Numbered from the stretch's first letter, positions 27,321 through 36,510 are shown. The stretch: 64,000 nt of DNA from an uncultured Catenibacterium sp. (GCA_900540685.1 UQGS01000005.1:1-64000), one strand, 5' to 3'. The notes: a model not told the origin generated them from the letters alone. Numbers and translations are program-made.

Positions 27321-27369
27321 TTTATCTATAAGTGTATTTCTTATATAATAGGTCTAAGGAGGTCTATTT

Positions 27370-27897
27370 ATGGAATTTGATCAGTTATTAGAAGAAAGAT
27401 ATTCTGTTAGAAAGTTTTCTAGTCAGAAGGTAGAAAAAGAAAAAATAGATAAAATATTAGAAGCTGCAAGAATAGCTCCTACAGCTGTAAATTATCAGCC
27501 TCAAAGAATACTTGTAGTAGAAGATCCAGATAATCTTGCTAAGTTAAAGGAATGTACAAGATATCATTTCCATGCACCTCTTGCGATGATTTTATGTTAT
27601 GACAAGACTGTATCATGGAAAGATATGCATAATAGAGAATGTGGTGAAGTAGATGTGTCTATTGTGGCTACATATATGATGCTTAAACTCTTTGATTTAG
27701 GATTAGGTTCTACTTATGTAGGGTCATTTGATTATAAGGAGTTAATCAAACAGTTTAATATTCCTGAGAATTATGTACCAGTGATGATCTTACCTATTGG
27801 TTATCCTAGAGAAGATTGTGTACCTGGACCAATGCATGATAAGAGAAAACCACTAGATGCGATTGTATCTTATGAGGAATATACAGAGGGGGAATAA
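27370..27897 (+). CDS. Nitroreductase family protein
   Basis: 175 residues. RYSVRKFSSQKV at the N-terminus, AARIAPTAVNYQPQR and VPVMILPIGYP are the FMN-binding regions of small nitroreductases. Such FMN enzymes use NAD(P)H on quinones, nitro compounds or flavins. It is the first gene of a short operon with msrC and kptA, with two bases between stop and next start. Confidence 0.9.
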   Translation: MEFDQLLEERYSVRKFSSQKVEKEKIDKILEAARIAPTAVNYQPQRILVVEDPDNLAKLKECTRYHFHAPLAMILCYDKTVSWKDMHNRECGEVDVSIVATYMMLKLFDLGLGSTYVGSFDYKELIKQFNIPENYVPVMILPIGYPREDCVPGPMHDKRKPLDAIVSYEEYTEGE

Positions 27898-27899
27898 TA

Positions 27900-28361
27900 A
27901 TGGAGTTATTAGTTAAACAGTTAGAAGCCCTTATTTCACCAACCGAATGGTTTGTAACTAACTTTTCTAATGCGAGTGCGTTACTTATGGATGCGATTGA
28001 TGATTTAAGCTGGGTAGGCTTTTATATGATGAGAGCAGGGGAACTTGTCTTAGGACCTTTCCAGGGTAAAGTGGCATGTACACATATTAAAGTAGGTAAA
28101 GGCGCTTGCGGTGTATGTGTACAGGGAGACCAGACTATTTTGATTGAAGACGTGACTACATTCCCAGGATATATTGCCTGTGATGCAGAAGCCAAGTCTG
28201 AAATAGTTGTCCCTTTACATGATGAAGAAGGTAAAGTGATTGCGGTATTGGATGTTGATTCTAATTCATTGGCTCGTTTTGGAGATAAGGAACAGGAGTT
28301 ATTTGAAGCGCTTGGTAAGGTGTTGGAGAAATCATTATGGAGCGAAAAAGCAGACGTTTAA
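27900..28361 (+). CDS. msrC: GAF-domain free methionine-(R)-sulfoxide reductase
   Basis: 153 residues forming one GAF domain. LSWVGFYMM and GPFQGKVACTHIKVGKGACGVC with the catalytic cysteines, then LDVDS, match the fRMsr (MsrC/YebR) family. It reduces free methionine-R-sulfoxide to methionine with thioredoxin. Its place just after the methionine uptake operon fits methionine economy. The C-terminus overlaps kptA by 25 bases. Confidence 0.9.
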   Translation: MELLVKQLEALISPTEWFVTNFSNASALLMDAIDDLSWVGFYMMRAGELVLGPFQGKVACTHIKVGKGACGVCVQGDQTILIEDVTTFPGYIACDAEAKSEIVVPLHDEEGKVIAVLDVDSNSLARFGDKEQELFEALGKVLEKSLWSEKADV

Positions 28362-28855
28362 GTTATATTTTAAGACATTGTCCAGAAAGTATTGATCTTG
28401 AACTAGATGATCATGGATATGGTGATGTTAATAAGATATTAGAAGCGTTAAATATCACATCAGCACAATTAGATACAATTGTGAGAGAAGATGAGAAGCA
28501 GCGTTATTCTTATAATGGAGATCATACAAGAATACGTGCGAATCAGGGACATTCTATTCCTGTGAATGTAGACTTAAGAGAAGTTGTGCTACCAGATATT
28601 CTTTATCATGGTACAGCTACACGTTTTGTCTCTTCTATTTTAGAAGAAGGTATTTTGAGGCAGACACGTCTCTATGTTCATTTATCTCAAGACAAAGAAA
28701 CTGCAACGAAGGTTGGTTCAAGACATGGTGAACCCTATGTCTTTACTATTGATACAAAACAGATGTATGAGGATGGCTACAAGTTCTATCTCTCAGAAAA
28801 CAATATCTATCTTACAAAGATTATACCTGTAAAATACTTAAAGGCTTCCACTTAA
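28337..28855 (+). CDS. kptA: RNA 2'-phosphotransferase, Tpt1/KptA family
   Basis: 172 residues. RRLSYILRHCPESIDLELDDHGY in the N-terminal winged helix, with the conserved Arg-His, then YHGT, HLSQDKETATKVGSRHG and YLSENNIYLT in the ADP-ribosyl-transferase-like domain, identify KptA. It moves an internal RNA 2'-phosphate to NAD. Bacteria lack the tRNA-splicing pathway it serves in yeast, so its natural substrate here is unclear. It overlaps msrC. Confidence 0.9.
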   Translation: MERKSRRLSYILRHCPESIDLELDDHGYGDVNKILEALNITSAQLDTIVREDEKQRYSYNGDHTRIRANQGHSIPVNVDLREVVLPDILYHGTATRFVSSILEEGILRQTRLYVHLSQDKETATKVGSRHGEPYVFTIDTKQMYEDGYKFYLSENNIYLTKIIPVKYLKAST

Positions 28856-28866
28856 GGAAGCTTTTT
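28841..28866 (+). terminator. Terminator after kptA
   Basis: AAGGCTTCC-ACTTAA-GGAAGCTTTTTT, overlapping the stop codon. Confidence 0.85.
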
Positions 28867-28906
28867 TGTGCTATACTTGTTGAGAGAATATGAAGGAGGG
28901 GTTTTT

Positions 28907-31252
28907 ATGACTCTTGATGAGTTAAAGATTGGTGAAAGTGCTACAGTGACTTATGTGGGTGGCTCTGGGTCATTAAGACAACATTTCCTAGATATGGGTT
29001 TAATACCAGGTTCTGTTGTAACATTGGAAAAATTCGCCCCTATGGGTGATCCAATGGAATTACGTATTCATGGCTATGAGCTAACATTACGAATAGAAGA
29101 TGCGAAAAAGATTGGAATAGATATGACAACTAAAGGTGTGGAAGCTCATACACCTATTCCACCTATTCAACACCATATTCATCCAGGACTCGGTGAAGGT
29201 GGTAAATATCATGATAAAGAAACTGAAAATCCTTTATCAGAAGGAACACAGATTACCTTTGCGTTAGCAGGTAACCAGAACTGTGGTAAAACGACATTAT
29301 TTAATCAGTTAACAGGTTCTAATCAACATGTAGGGAACTTCCCTGGTGTGACTGTTGATAGAAAGAGCGGGTCTATTAAAGGACATCCAGAAACACTTGT
29401 CACTGATTTACCAGGTATTTATTCTTTATCTCCTTATACAAGTGAAGAATTAGTATCTAGACAGTATATCTTAGATGAAAAACCTAAAGGAATCATCAAC
29501 ATCGTAGATGCGACAAATATAGAAAGAAACCTATATCTCACTATGCAGTTAATGGAACTAGATGTACCAATGGTTCTAGCACTGAATATGATGGATGAAG
29601 TAAGAGGTAATGGTGGTTATGTTCATCTAAATAAGATGGAAGAACTATTGGGTATCCCAGTTGTTCCTATTTCAGCCGCTAAGAATGAAGGTATTGATGA
29701 ATTAGTAAATCATGCCATCCATGTAGCCAAATATCAAGAAGCACCTTTAAGACAGGACTTTTGTGATGAAAATGATGAAGGTGGAGCAGTGCATAGATGC
29801 TTACATGCCATCATGCATTTAATTGAAGACCATGCAAAGCGTGCGGATATTCCATTACGTTTTGCAGCTAATAAATTAGTAGAAGGTGATGCAAGAGTAG
29901 AAGCCGCCTTAGACCTTGATACAAATGAAAAAGAAATGATTGAACATATCATTTCACAGATGGAAGAAGAAAGAGGATTAGACCGTACAGCCGCTATTGC
30001 GGACATGCGTTTTACTTTTATTAATAAATTAGTTAAAGAAACAGTAGTTAAACCACATGAAAGTAAAGAAAGAGAAAGAAGCCGTAAGATTGATGAAGTC
30101 TTAACAGGTAAATATACTGGCTTTCCTGCATTTATCATTATCATGGCTTTAGTATTCTTCTTAACATTTAATGTATTTGGTGCCTGGGGACAGACACTTA
30201 TGGAAATGGGTGTCGATGCATTAACTAAAGTTGTAGATCATGCATTAACTGTATGGGATATTAACCCAGTACTACATTCATTAGTTATTGATGGTGTATT
30301 CCAGGGTGTTGGTTCTATTATTAGTTTCTTACCTATTATCGTTATTTTGTTCTTCTTCTTATCATTATTAGAAGATACAGGATATATGGCACGTGTTGCC
30401 TTTGTGAGTGATAAACTACTCAGAAAGATTGGTTTATCAGGAAGAAGTATTGTGCCAATGTTGATTGGATTTGGATGTTCTGTACCAAGTGTTATGGCAA
30501 GCCGTACACTCCCTTCAGAACGTGACCGTAAGATGACAATCATGTTGACACCATTTATGAGCTGTACTGCAAAGCTTCCAATCTATGCATTCTTTGCAGC
30601 TGCATTCTTCCCAAAACAAGCAGGATTAGTCATGGTGGGATTATATATCTTTGGAATAGTGATGGGTATTATTACAGCACTTATTTCTAAGCGTTTCTTA
30701 TTCAAGGGTGAAGCTGTTCCATTTGTGATGGAACTTCCTAACTACCGTATGCCTAGCGCAAAGACTACTTTCCAGTTACTATGGGAAAAAGCCAAAGATT
30801 TCTTACAAAGAGCCTTTGGAATCATCTTTATCGCTTCTATTGTCATCTGGTTCTTACAGAGCTTTAACTTAAGATTAGATTTAGTGACTAATTCACAGGA
30901 TAGTATTCTCGCTATGGTGGCAGGATTTATTGCGCCAATCTTCAAACCTTTAGGTTTTGGTGATTGGAGAATCTCTACTTCACTTATTGCCGGATTTATG
31001 GCTAAAGAAAGTGTTGTTTCTACACTCTCAGTATTATTCAAAGGAACAGAATCTTTAATGACAATACTAACACCTCTAGGTGCATTATCACTCTTAATAT
31101 TCTGTTTATTATATACACCTTGTGTGGCAGCTATCGCTTCTATTAGAAGAGAACTAGGTGGTCCATGGGCTGTGAAGATAGTCATCTTCCAGTGTGTCAT
31201 TGCCTGGATTTGTGCCTTTATCGTACATACTATTGGATTACTCTTTATATAA
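28907..31252 (+). CDS. feoB: FeoA-FeoB fusion ferrous iron transporter
   Basis: 781 residues from the ATG after AAGGAGGGG; the longer frame from 28868 reads through a terminator. Residues 1-75 are an SH3-like FeoA domain (DMGLIPGSVV, MGDPMELRIHGYELTLR). Then come the FeoB G protein (GNQNCGKTTLFNQLTG, NFPGVTVDRK, DLPGIYSLSP, NMMD) and a membrane domain with two Gate regions (GFGCSVPSVMASRT, LLYTPCVAAIASIRRELG). It imports Fe(II) across the membrane. The window has a second, separately regulated Feo system at 41916-44485. No DtxR-like operator is visible before this one. Confidence 0.95.
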   Translation: MTLDELKIGESATVTYVGGSGSLRQHFLDMGLIPGSVVTLEKFAPMGDPMELRIHGYELTLRIEDAKKIGIDMTTKGVEAHTPIPPIQHHIHPGLGEGGKYHDKETENPLSEGTQITFALAGNQNCGKTTLFNQLTGSNQHVGNFPGVTVDRKSGSIKGHPETLVTDLPGIYSLSPYTSEELVSRQYILDEKPKGIINIVDATNIERNLYLTMQLMELDVPMVLALNMMDEVRGNGGYVHLNKMEELLGIPVVPISAAKNEGIDELVNHAIHVAKYQEAPLRQDFCDENDEGGAVHRCLHAIMHLIEDHAKRADIPLRFAANKLVEGDARVEAALDLDTNEKEMIEHIISQMEEERGLDRTAAIADMRFTFINKLVKETVVKPHESKERERSRKIDEVLTGKYTGFPAFIIIMALVFFLTFNVFGAWGQTLMEMGVDALTKVVDHALTVWDINPVLHSLVIDGVFQGVGSIISFLPIIVILFFFLSLLEDTGYMARVAFVSDKLLRKIGLSGRSIVPMLIGFGCSVPSVMASRTLPSERDRKMTIMLTPFMSCTAKLPIYAFFAAAFFPKQAGLVMVGLYIFGIVMGIITALISKRFLFKGEAVPFVMELPNYRMPSAKTTFQLLWEKAKDFLQRAFGIIFIASIVIWFLQSFNLRLDLVTNSQDSILAMVAGFIAPIFKPLGFGDWRISTSLIAGFMAKESVVSTLSVLFKGTESLMTILTPLGALSLLIFCLLYTPCVAAIASIRRELGGPWAVKIVIFQCVIAWICAFIVHTIGLLFI

Positions 31253-31281
31253 TTATTTTTCTCAAAATAGTTGTAATGTTT

Positions 31282-31315
31282 GATACATTTATTGTGATTA
31301 ATTATAATAAATGTA
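31282..31315 (+). promoter_or_regulatory. Inverted repeat before unknown gene
   Basis: ATACATTTATT and its complement AATAAATGTAT flank a 12-base loop and end just before the GGAGGTG ribosome site of the next gene. It could be an operator or a translational hairpin. It has no T run, so it is not a terminator. Confidence 0.4.
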
Positions 31316-31333
31316 TTGAAGGAGGTGTTCATC

Positions 31334-31774
31334 ATGAAATTATCTAAAATTATACTTTATTCAGATGCGAAAGGACGTGGAGTTAAACCAGATGCTTGTG
31401 TAGAAGTCAGTCAGCGTTTGACAATCCTGCGTGATGGACACGTCTGGTTTACTGGATATGATTATGGAGATGGATTTAACTCTAGAAGAATCATTAGACG
31501 TAAAAGAGTGAATATAGGACAAGAAAAAGCTGAAACACTCTTAGACCTATTAAAAGAATTCTTTCTTGAAACATCTAATCATCCATCATCTACTAATCGT
31601 GACTGGTGGCGTATTCAGATCATTGATGAAGACGGAAAAGAATACAACTATAATGTATCTGTCGTAGGAGATGTCATTCTTAAAGAAATTGATTTGACTC
31701 AATATATGAGAAATATTATTCCTATAGATGATATGTACTTATTTGGGAACAAGGATTCACACAATTTGACATAA
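31334..31774 (+). CDS. Hypothetical protein
   Basis: 146 residues from the ATG with a GGAGGTG site; the in-frame TTG at 31316 lies inside the leader. It looks cytoplasmic and globular: a beta-rich middle (ECEV-like strands, VWFTGYDYGDGFN), an Arg/Lys-rich stretch and RDWWRIQIIDEDGKEYNY near residue 100. No known domain is apparent. It lies between feoB and a ZIP transporter gene with its own leader, so context hints at metal or stress physiology at most. Confidence 0.7.
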   Translation: MKLSKIILYSDAKGRGVKPDACVEVSQRLTILRDGHVWFTGYDYGDGFNSRRIIRRKRVNIGQEKAETLLDLLKEFFLETSNHPSSTNRDWWRIQIIDEDGKEYNYNVSVVGDVILKEIDLTQYMRNIIPIDDMYLFGNKDSHNLT

Positions 31775-31877
31775 TCGAATTATATTCTTAACACAATCAT
31801 TGAGTATTATATATATCGTAGTCAAGCAATCCCTTCCCTTCGTTAGACTACAAAGTACAAGTGTAAAAATAAGAAAG

Positions 31878-31909
31878 AAGATAAGTGTTCCCCATGCTTA
31901 TCTTTTTTC
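31878..31909 (+). terminator. Terminator upstream of the ZIP gene
   Basis: AAGATAAG, an 11-base loop, CTTATCTT and a T tract, about 100 bases after the preceding stop. Confidence 0.75.
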
Positions 31910-31970
31910 TTTATCATATAGTTTGTATTCACTAACTAACTTATGTAGTATGAGTAAGGGAGGTATTTAT

Positions 31971-32717
31971 ATGGTTTTAATTATACCCTTTATTGGAACG
32001 ACATTAGGCGCAGCCTGTGTGTTCTTTATGAAAAGAGAATTAAGTTTAAATATACAAAAAGCATTGACTGGATTTGCGGCAGGTGTGATGGTGGCAGCTT
32101 CGATCTGGAGTTTGATTATCCCATCACTTGATCAATCTTCTACATTTATTCCAGCTCTTATTGGATTCTGGTTAGGTATACTATTCTTATTGCTGCTTGA
32201 TCATTTGATTCCTCATATGCATTTAGATCATAGTCAGGAAGGACCACGTAGTCACTTGTCTCAAACAATCAAGTTAGTACTTGCAGTAACGATTCACAAC
32301 ATTCCTGAAGGAATGGCAGTTGGTATTGTTTATGCATCTTATTTATCTGGTAGTCATACAATCACAGCTATGGGTGCACTCGCTTTATCTCTAGGTATCG
32401 CAATACAGAACTTTCCTGAAGGTGCTATTGTATCCATGCCTTTAAGAAGTACAGGTGTCTCTCGATTCAAGTCTTTTATGTATGGCACATTGTCAGGTAT
32501 TGTAGAACCAATAGGTGGTTTTATCACAATACTACTAGCACGTTATGTAATCTCAGTTATGCCTTATTTACTTAGTTTTGCGGCAGGCGCAATGATGTAT
32601 GTAGTGGTAGAAGAACTCATTCCTGAAATGAGTCAGGGAGAACATTCTCATCTAGGTGTTTTGTTTTTCTCAGTAGGATTTACTCTCATGATGGTACTAG
32701 ATGTCGCATTAGGTTAA
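31971..32717 (+). CDS. ZIP-family metal transporter (ZupT-like)
   Basis: 248 residues from the ATG after GGGAGG; a longer frame from 31800 reads through the terminator and is not used. About eight helices carry the two ZIP metal motifs HNIPEGMAVG and NFPEGA, and a His-rich loop (HMHLDHSQ) lies between helices 3 and 4. ZIP proteins bring Zn(II), Fe(II) or Mn(II) into the cytoplasm. The metal preference cannot be read here. Confidence 0.9.
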   Translation: MVLIIPFIGTTLGAACVFFMKRELSLNIQKALTGFAAGVMVAASIWSLIIPSLDQSSTFIPALIGFWLGILFLLLLDHLIPHMHLDHSQEGPRSHLSQTIKLVLAVTIHNIPEGMAVGIVYASYLSGSHTITAMGALALSLGIAIQNFPEGAIVSMPLRSTGVSRFKSFMYGTLSGIVEPIGGFITILLARYVISVMPYLLSFAAGAMMYVVVEELIPEMSQGEHSHLGVLFFSVGFTLMMVLDVALG

Positions 32718-32781
32718 TTCGTAGTATACATCTTTACTATTATTTGAATTAAGCATAAGATAGAGATAAGAGGTGAAATAA

Positions 32782-33729
32782 ATGAGAAAGATATTCATAA
32801 TATTATTGATGTCTTTGTTTTTTATAAGCCCAGTTTATGCAGATAACCATGTAGTCAATGTAAGTTATGATGGTGAAGTCACTACAGCTTCAGGAGAAGC
32901 GCCTTCACTTCCACTTCAGGCAGAAGTGACCTTCTATGATGGCAGTGAGAAGGAATATGATATTGACTGGAATACATATGATGAAAGCTTATATAAGACA
33001 AGAAATGCGAGTCAATTTACTGTCACTGGCTCAATTAAAGATCTTCAAGTTACTACAAGCTGTATAGTGAATGTAGAAGCAGCTCAAATAACACATATTG
33101 ATGATTTGTCTAATAAAACAGTGATTATAGGAACTGCACTTTCATTACCAGCTACTGTATCTGTCACATGGTCTAATGGTGATCAATCCAATGAAATCAT
33201 TCGCTGGGATAATTATGATGATAAAGCGTTAAAGTATGTACATACCTTCTCTTTAAAGGGTTATGTATATAATCAGACTGTAACACAAACAGTACATGTG
33301 AAAGATGCATCTATCACAAGTGTAAGTGTGCCTGCGGTTGTTTCTACCACTACAGGAGTAGAAGCACAATTACCACAATATGCGACAGTTACATATTCTA
33401 ATAAGACAACTAAGAAGGTAAAAATTAACTGGGATAATAAAGTATTTAATGAACCAGGTAAATATACAGTCTATGGGAAATTATCACAATCCACACGTAA
33501 AGTATCAATACGTGTAGAAGTGAAAAAGACTGAAGAAAATACAGAAACACCAAAACAGGAAGAACCTGTAAAGAAGACTGAGACTAAGAAAAAGAAGAAG
33601 ATTGAAAAAGAAGAGAAATCATCTTTTTCTTATGTGATCGCATTAGTTGTATTTATGGCTATGGTGTTTGGTTTTATTACACTCATTTCTTTTATTAAGA
33701 AAAAGATTAGAATTAAAGAGAATCGTTAA
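32782..33729 (+). CDS. Surface protein with three Ig-like (Big_4-type) domains and C-terminal membrane anchor
   Basis: 315 residues. A signal peptide (1-20, VYA) is followed by three repeats of about 75 residues, each with a P/LP-x-x-xTV-x-W/Y-x-NG/DG-x3 strand and an ID/IN/IRW-x pattern typical of group 4 bacterial Ig-like domains. A Pro/Glu/Lys spacer (about 250-285), one helix (286-306) and a basic tail follow. The stop-transfer helix leaves the Ig domains outside. It lacks LPxTG. The partner is unknown; adhesion or wall contact is a guess. Confidence 0.75.
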   Translation: MRKIFIILLMSLFFISPVYADNHVVNVSYDGEVTTASGEAPSLPLQAEVTFYDGSEKEYDIDWNTYDESLYKTRNASQFTVTGSIKDLQVTTSCIVNVEAAQITHIDDLSNKTVIIGTALSLPATVSVTWSNGDQSNEIIRWDNYDDKALKYVHTFSLKGYVYNQTVTQTVHVKDASITSVSVPAVVSTTTGVEAQLPQYATVTYSNKTTKKVKINWDNKVFNEPGKYTVYGKLSQSTRKVSIRVEVKKTEENTETPKQEEPVKKTETKKKKKIEKEEKSSFSYVIALVVFMAMVFGFITLISFIKKKIRIKENR

Positions 33730-33757
33730 GGATTCTCTTTCTATTTTTGTATCTGTA

Positions 33758-33769
33758 GTAAGCGTTTAC
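33758..33769 (+). promoter_or_regulatory. Perfect palindrome GTAAGCGTTTAC (cre-like or operator)
   Basis: A perfect 12-base palindrome ends one base before the GGAGGG ribosome site of the ROK-like gene. The core matches CcpA cre elements and the site inside the adh promoter at 22523-22536. It could also be an autoregulatory operator of the ROK-like protein. Confidence 0.55.
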
Positions 33770-33781
33770 GGAGGGTGGAAT

Positions 33782-34687
33782 ATGAATGAAATAAGGGGTG
33801 TTAGAAAAAAGAATGTGCTGAAGATTATTCAGTCATTGGTGAAGCAGGGTGGCTGTACTAAGAATGAATTAGTATTCTATACAGGTTTATCTCTGTCTAC
33901 GATTGATAGTCTATTAGAAGAGATGTTGAAAAGTAATCTTGTGATTAAGGCGGGATTGAGAGAATCTACTGGCGGAAGACCAAGTATGTCTTATACAGTA
34001 AATGGAGAGTTTTCACAGACATTATGTATATATGCATATAAGCATGATAAAACAATAACAGTCATAGGACGTCTTTATAATCTCTATAGTGAGATGATGG
34101 AAGAAAAGAGAAGAGATGTATCTAAACTAGATTGTGAAGTATTATGTTCTTTTATTGATGAGATGTTGAATGCACAGGTACATACAATATGTCTCTCTTT
34201 ACCTGATTGTAATATAGATTTAAAGAATCGTTATAAACAGCGTGTACTCGTAGAGAATGATGTATATATGGGCGCTATAGGTGCTTATATCAAGCATATG
34301 CAATATGATTCTATCGTCTTACTAGATTCAAAGAGTGATTCACGTTTAGGTATAGTGATCAATGGACATCTTGTACAAGGAAAGAGTTCTATTGCTGGAC
34401 AGATGCGTTATATGCCTTTAATAGAAAACAAGAATAGACGTTCTATGAAAGGCAGAAGTCAGTTACAAGTCACAGAACTACAGAATATTATTGGCATGTT
34501 GAATCCTGAAGCCATAGTGATATGTGCCAAAGGTATTGATGAACATTATGTAGAAGAAGAACTATTGAAAATCTTTAAGATGAGTGATATGCCACACTTA
34601 ATATATATTGATAATTATATTGATGAAGCAATGTTAGGTATGGAGAGTATAAGTAAAGACAGTTTATTTGACAATCTGTCAAGATAA
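33782..34687 (+). CDS. ROK-family-like transcriptional regulator, degenerate sugar domain
   Basis: 301 residues from the ATG after GGAGGGTGGAAT. An N-terminal winged helix-turn-helix (1-75: CTKNELVFYTGLSLSTIDSLLEEM, STGGRPSMSYTV) is typical of NagC/XylR-type ROK repressors. The rest follows the ROK fold loosely (LGIVINGHLVQGKSSIAGQM), but the ATP-phosphate loop and the Zn-binding Cys cluster of ROK proteins are not seen. It may sense a ligand without kinase activity. The palindrome at 33758-33769 suggests self-control or catabolite control. Confidence 0.75.
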   Translation: MNEIRGVRKKNVLKIIQSLVKQGGCTKNELVFYTGLSLSTIDSLLEEMLKSNLVIKAGLRESTGGRPSMSYTVNGEFSQTLCIYAYKHDKTITVIGRLYNLYSEMMEEKRRDVSKLDCEVLCSFIDEMLNAQVHTICLSLPDCNIDLKNRYKQRVLVENDVYMGAIGAYIKHMQYDSIVLLDSKSDSRLGIVINGHLVQGKSSIAGQMRYMPLIENKNRRSMKGRSQLQVTELQNIIGMLNPEAIVICAKGIDEHYVEEELLKIFKMSDMPHLIYIDNYIDEAMLGMESISKDSLFDNLSR

Positions 34688-34715
34688 AGTATGATGGTAG
34701 AAAGGGGTGAAATAG

Positions 34716-35498
34716 ATGTCACAAACAGTATTAATTACAGGTGCTTCTAATGGAATAGGGAAAGCATGTGCACGTGTATTTGCGAGAAAAGGATATGATC
34801 TTGTACTTGTAGCACGTCATAGAGAAAAGCTAGAAGCAGTCAAAGCAGAATTATCTGAATATGATGTACATATTAAAGTAGTTGTAATGGATCTTACAGG
34901 AGAAGATGCAGCCGTAGATCTCTACAACAACTTAGTACTTGATGATATAAGTATTGATATTCTAGTCAATAATGCAGGCTTTGGAGATCATGGTGCTTTC
35001 CATGATTCATCATGGGAAAAACAGAAGAAGATGGTCTTATTGAATATAATGGCTTTAATGCAGATGACTTATGTATTTGGTCAGTCAATGAAACGTAGAA
35101 AGAAAGGCCGTATATTGAATGTGGCTTCTATTGCCGGACTTTGTGCAGGACCTTATATGTCTACTTATTATGCGACGAAAGCTTTTGTATTATCTTTTAC
35201 TGAATCTATTGCGTATGAATTAAAAGATTATAATGTAGAAGTATCATGTTTATGTCCTGGTCCTACTAAGACTGGATTTATGGATGTAGCTAACTTAGGA
35301 CAGTCTCCGATGTTTAAATTATTTAAACCACAGTCTGCAGAGGCTGTAGCTGAAATAGGTATACAAGGTTTATTTGATAATCGTTTAGTTCAGTTCACAG
35401 GACTATCAGGTCATTTATTAAATCTTGCGGCAAGATTCCTACCACGTTCATTCTTAAGTACATGTACAGGATTTGTGAATGGAAAGAGAAAAATATGA
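34716..35498 (+). CDS. Short-chain dehydrogenase/reductase (DltE-like)
   Basis: 260 residues. The NAD(P)-binding TGASNGIGKACA, NNAG, catalytic Ser around 140 (VASIAG) and YxxxK (YYATKAF) show a classical SDR. CPGPTKTGF follows the active site as in the COG0300 group. The substrate is unknown. It follows the ROK-like gene by 28 bases and overlaps the next gene with ATGA. Confidence 0.9.
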   Translation: MSQTVLITGASNGIGKACARVFARKGYDLVLVARHREKLEAVKAELSEYDVHIKVVVMDLTGEDAAVDLYNNLVLDDISIDILVNNAGFGDHGAFHDSSWEKQKKMVLLNIMALMQMTYVFGQSMKRRKKGRILNVASIAGLCAGPYMSTYYATKAFVLSFTESIAYELKDYNVEVSCLCPGPTKTGFMDVANLGQSPMFKLFKPQSAEAVAEIGIQGLFDNRLVQFTGLSGHLLNLAARFLPRSFLSTCTGFVNGKRKI

Positions 35499-35971
35499 TT
35501 GAACATCCATTAGAACCAATCATAGATGAACAATGTGAAGTATTAATACTAGGAAGTTTCCCTTCGGTTAAATCAAGGGAAATTTCTTTCTATTATGGTC
35601 ATCCTCAAAATAGATTCTGGAAGATCATTGGGAATATCACACAAACAGACTATGAAACAATAGAAGATAAGAAAAAGATGTTACTAGATCATCATATTGC
35701 GATATGGGATATTATCCATTCATGTACAATCACAGGAAGCAGTGATGCCTCTATTAAGGATGTTGTACCTAATGATATTAAGACATTAATACAAGGTACA
35801 AATATCAAGAGAATATATTGTAATGGTGGGACATCTTTAAAGCTTTATAAGAAATATCAGGAAAAAGAAACAGGTATCAAAGCAATACTTCTACCTTCTT
35901 CTTCACCTGCCAATGCGCGTTATCGATTATGTGATTTAGTTGATATATGGAAGAAGAAATTGACTTTATAA
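35495..35971 (+). CDS. DNA-deoxyinosine glycosylase (uracil-DNA glycosylase superfamily)
   Basis: 158 residues. The start ATG overlaps the SDR stop (ATGA). LILGSFPSVKSREISFYYGHPQNRFW is the hallmark catalytic region of the deoxyinosine/hypoxanthine glycosylase group in the UDG superfamily, and LLPSSSPANARYR is the second motif. It would remove deaminated bases such as hypoxanthine from DNA. Linkage to the SDR gene is probably translational only. Confidence 0.88.
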   Translation: MIEHPLEPIIDEQCEVLILGSFPSVKSREISFYYGHPQNRFWKIIGNITQTDYETIEDKKKMLLDHHIAIWDIIHSCTITGSSDASIKDVVPNDIKTLIQGTNIKRIYCNGGTSLKLYKKYQEKETGIKAILLPSSSPANARYRLCDLVDIWKKKLTL

Positions 35972-36015
35972 TATCCTTTATGTATGATTAATCATGTTAA
36001 TCAAGGAGGACATAT

Positions 36016-36510
36016 ATGGAATCAATCGCATTATGGTTTGCAGGAACATTAGGTAAATACATTTCATCTAAGCTTGCAGTATTTATTGTATCTTTAGTTC
36101 CTATTCTTGAATGTCGTGGAGGATTAATTGCATCCGCATTATTAAAAGTAGATATTCGTTATGCAGTTCCTCTATGTGTTTTAGGAAATATCTTACCAAT
36201 TCCATTTATTTTATTATTTATTAAACGTATCTTTAAATGGCTTAAGAAGTTTGACTTCTTTAGACCATTAATTGAAAAACTAGAAAACCGTGCTATGAAT
36301 AAGAGTAATAATATGAGTAATGGTGAATTCTTAGGACTCTTATTATTCGTAGGTATCCCATTACCAGGTACTGGTGCATGGACAGGTTCTTTAATCGCTG
36401 CATTACTTGATATGGACTTTAAGAAGGCAATTACAGCTATCTTCTTAGGTATCTTACTTGCAACACTTATTGTTGGTTCATTATCATATGGCTTATTAGC
36501 TGCATTCTAA
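36016..36510 (+). CDS. COG2426 small multi-drug export-like membrane protein
   Basis: 164 residues with four or five helices. ECRGGLIASALL near the start and GIPLPGTGAWTGSLIAALL in the second half are the twin glycine-rich signatures of the small multi-drug export (DedA-related, COG2426) family. The biochemical role of this family is poorly defined. AAGGAGGACATAT precedes the start. The IS1182-type element begins directly after it. Confidence 0.85.
   Translation: MESIALWFAGTLGKYISSKLAVFIVSLVPILECRGGLIASALLKVDIRYAVPLCVLGNILPIPFILLFIKRIFKWLKKFDFFRPLIEKLENRAMNKSNNMSNGEFLGLLLFVGIPLPGTGAWTGSLIAALLDMDFKKAITAIFLGILLATLIVGSLSYGLLAAF

Noticed and set aside
31800..31970. N-terminal 57-residue extension of the ZIP protein
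   Set aside because: It would be translated through an intrinsic terminator and lacks a ribosome site; the internal ATG at 31971 has one.
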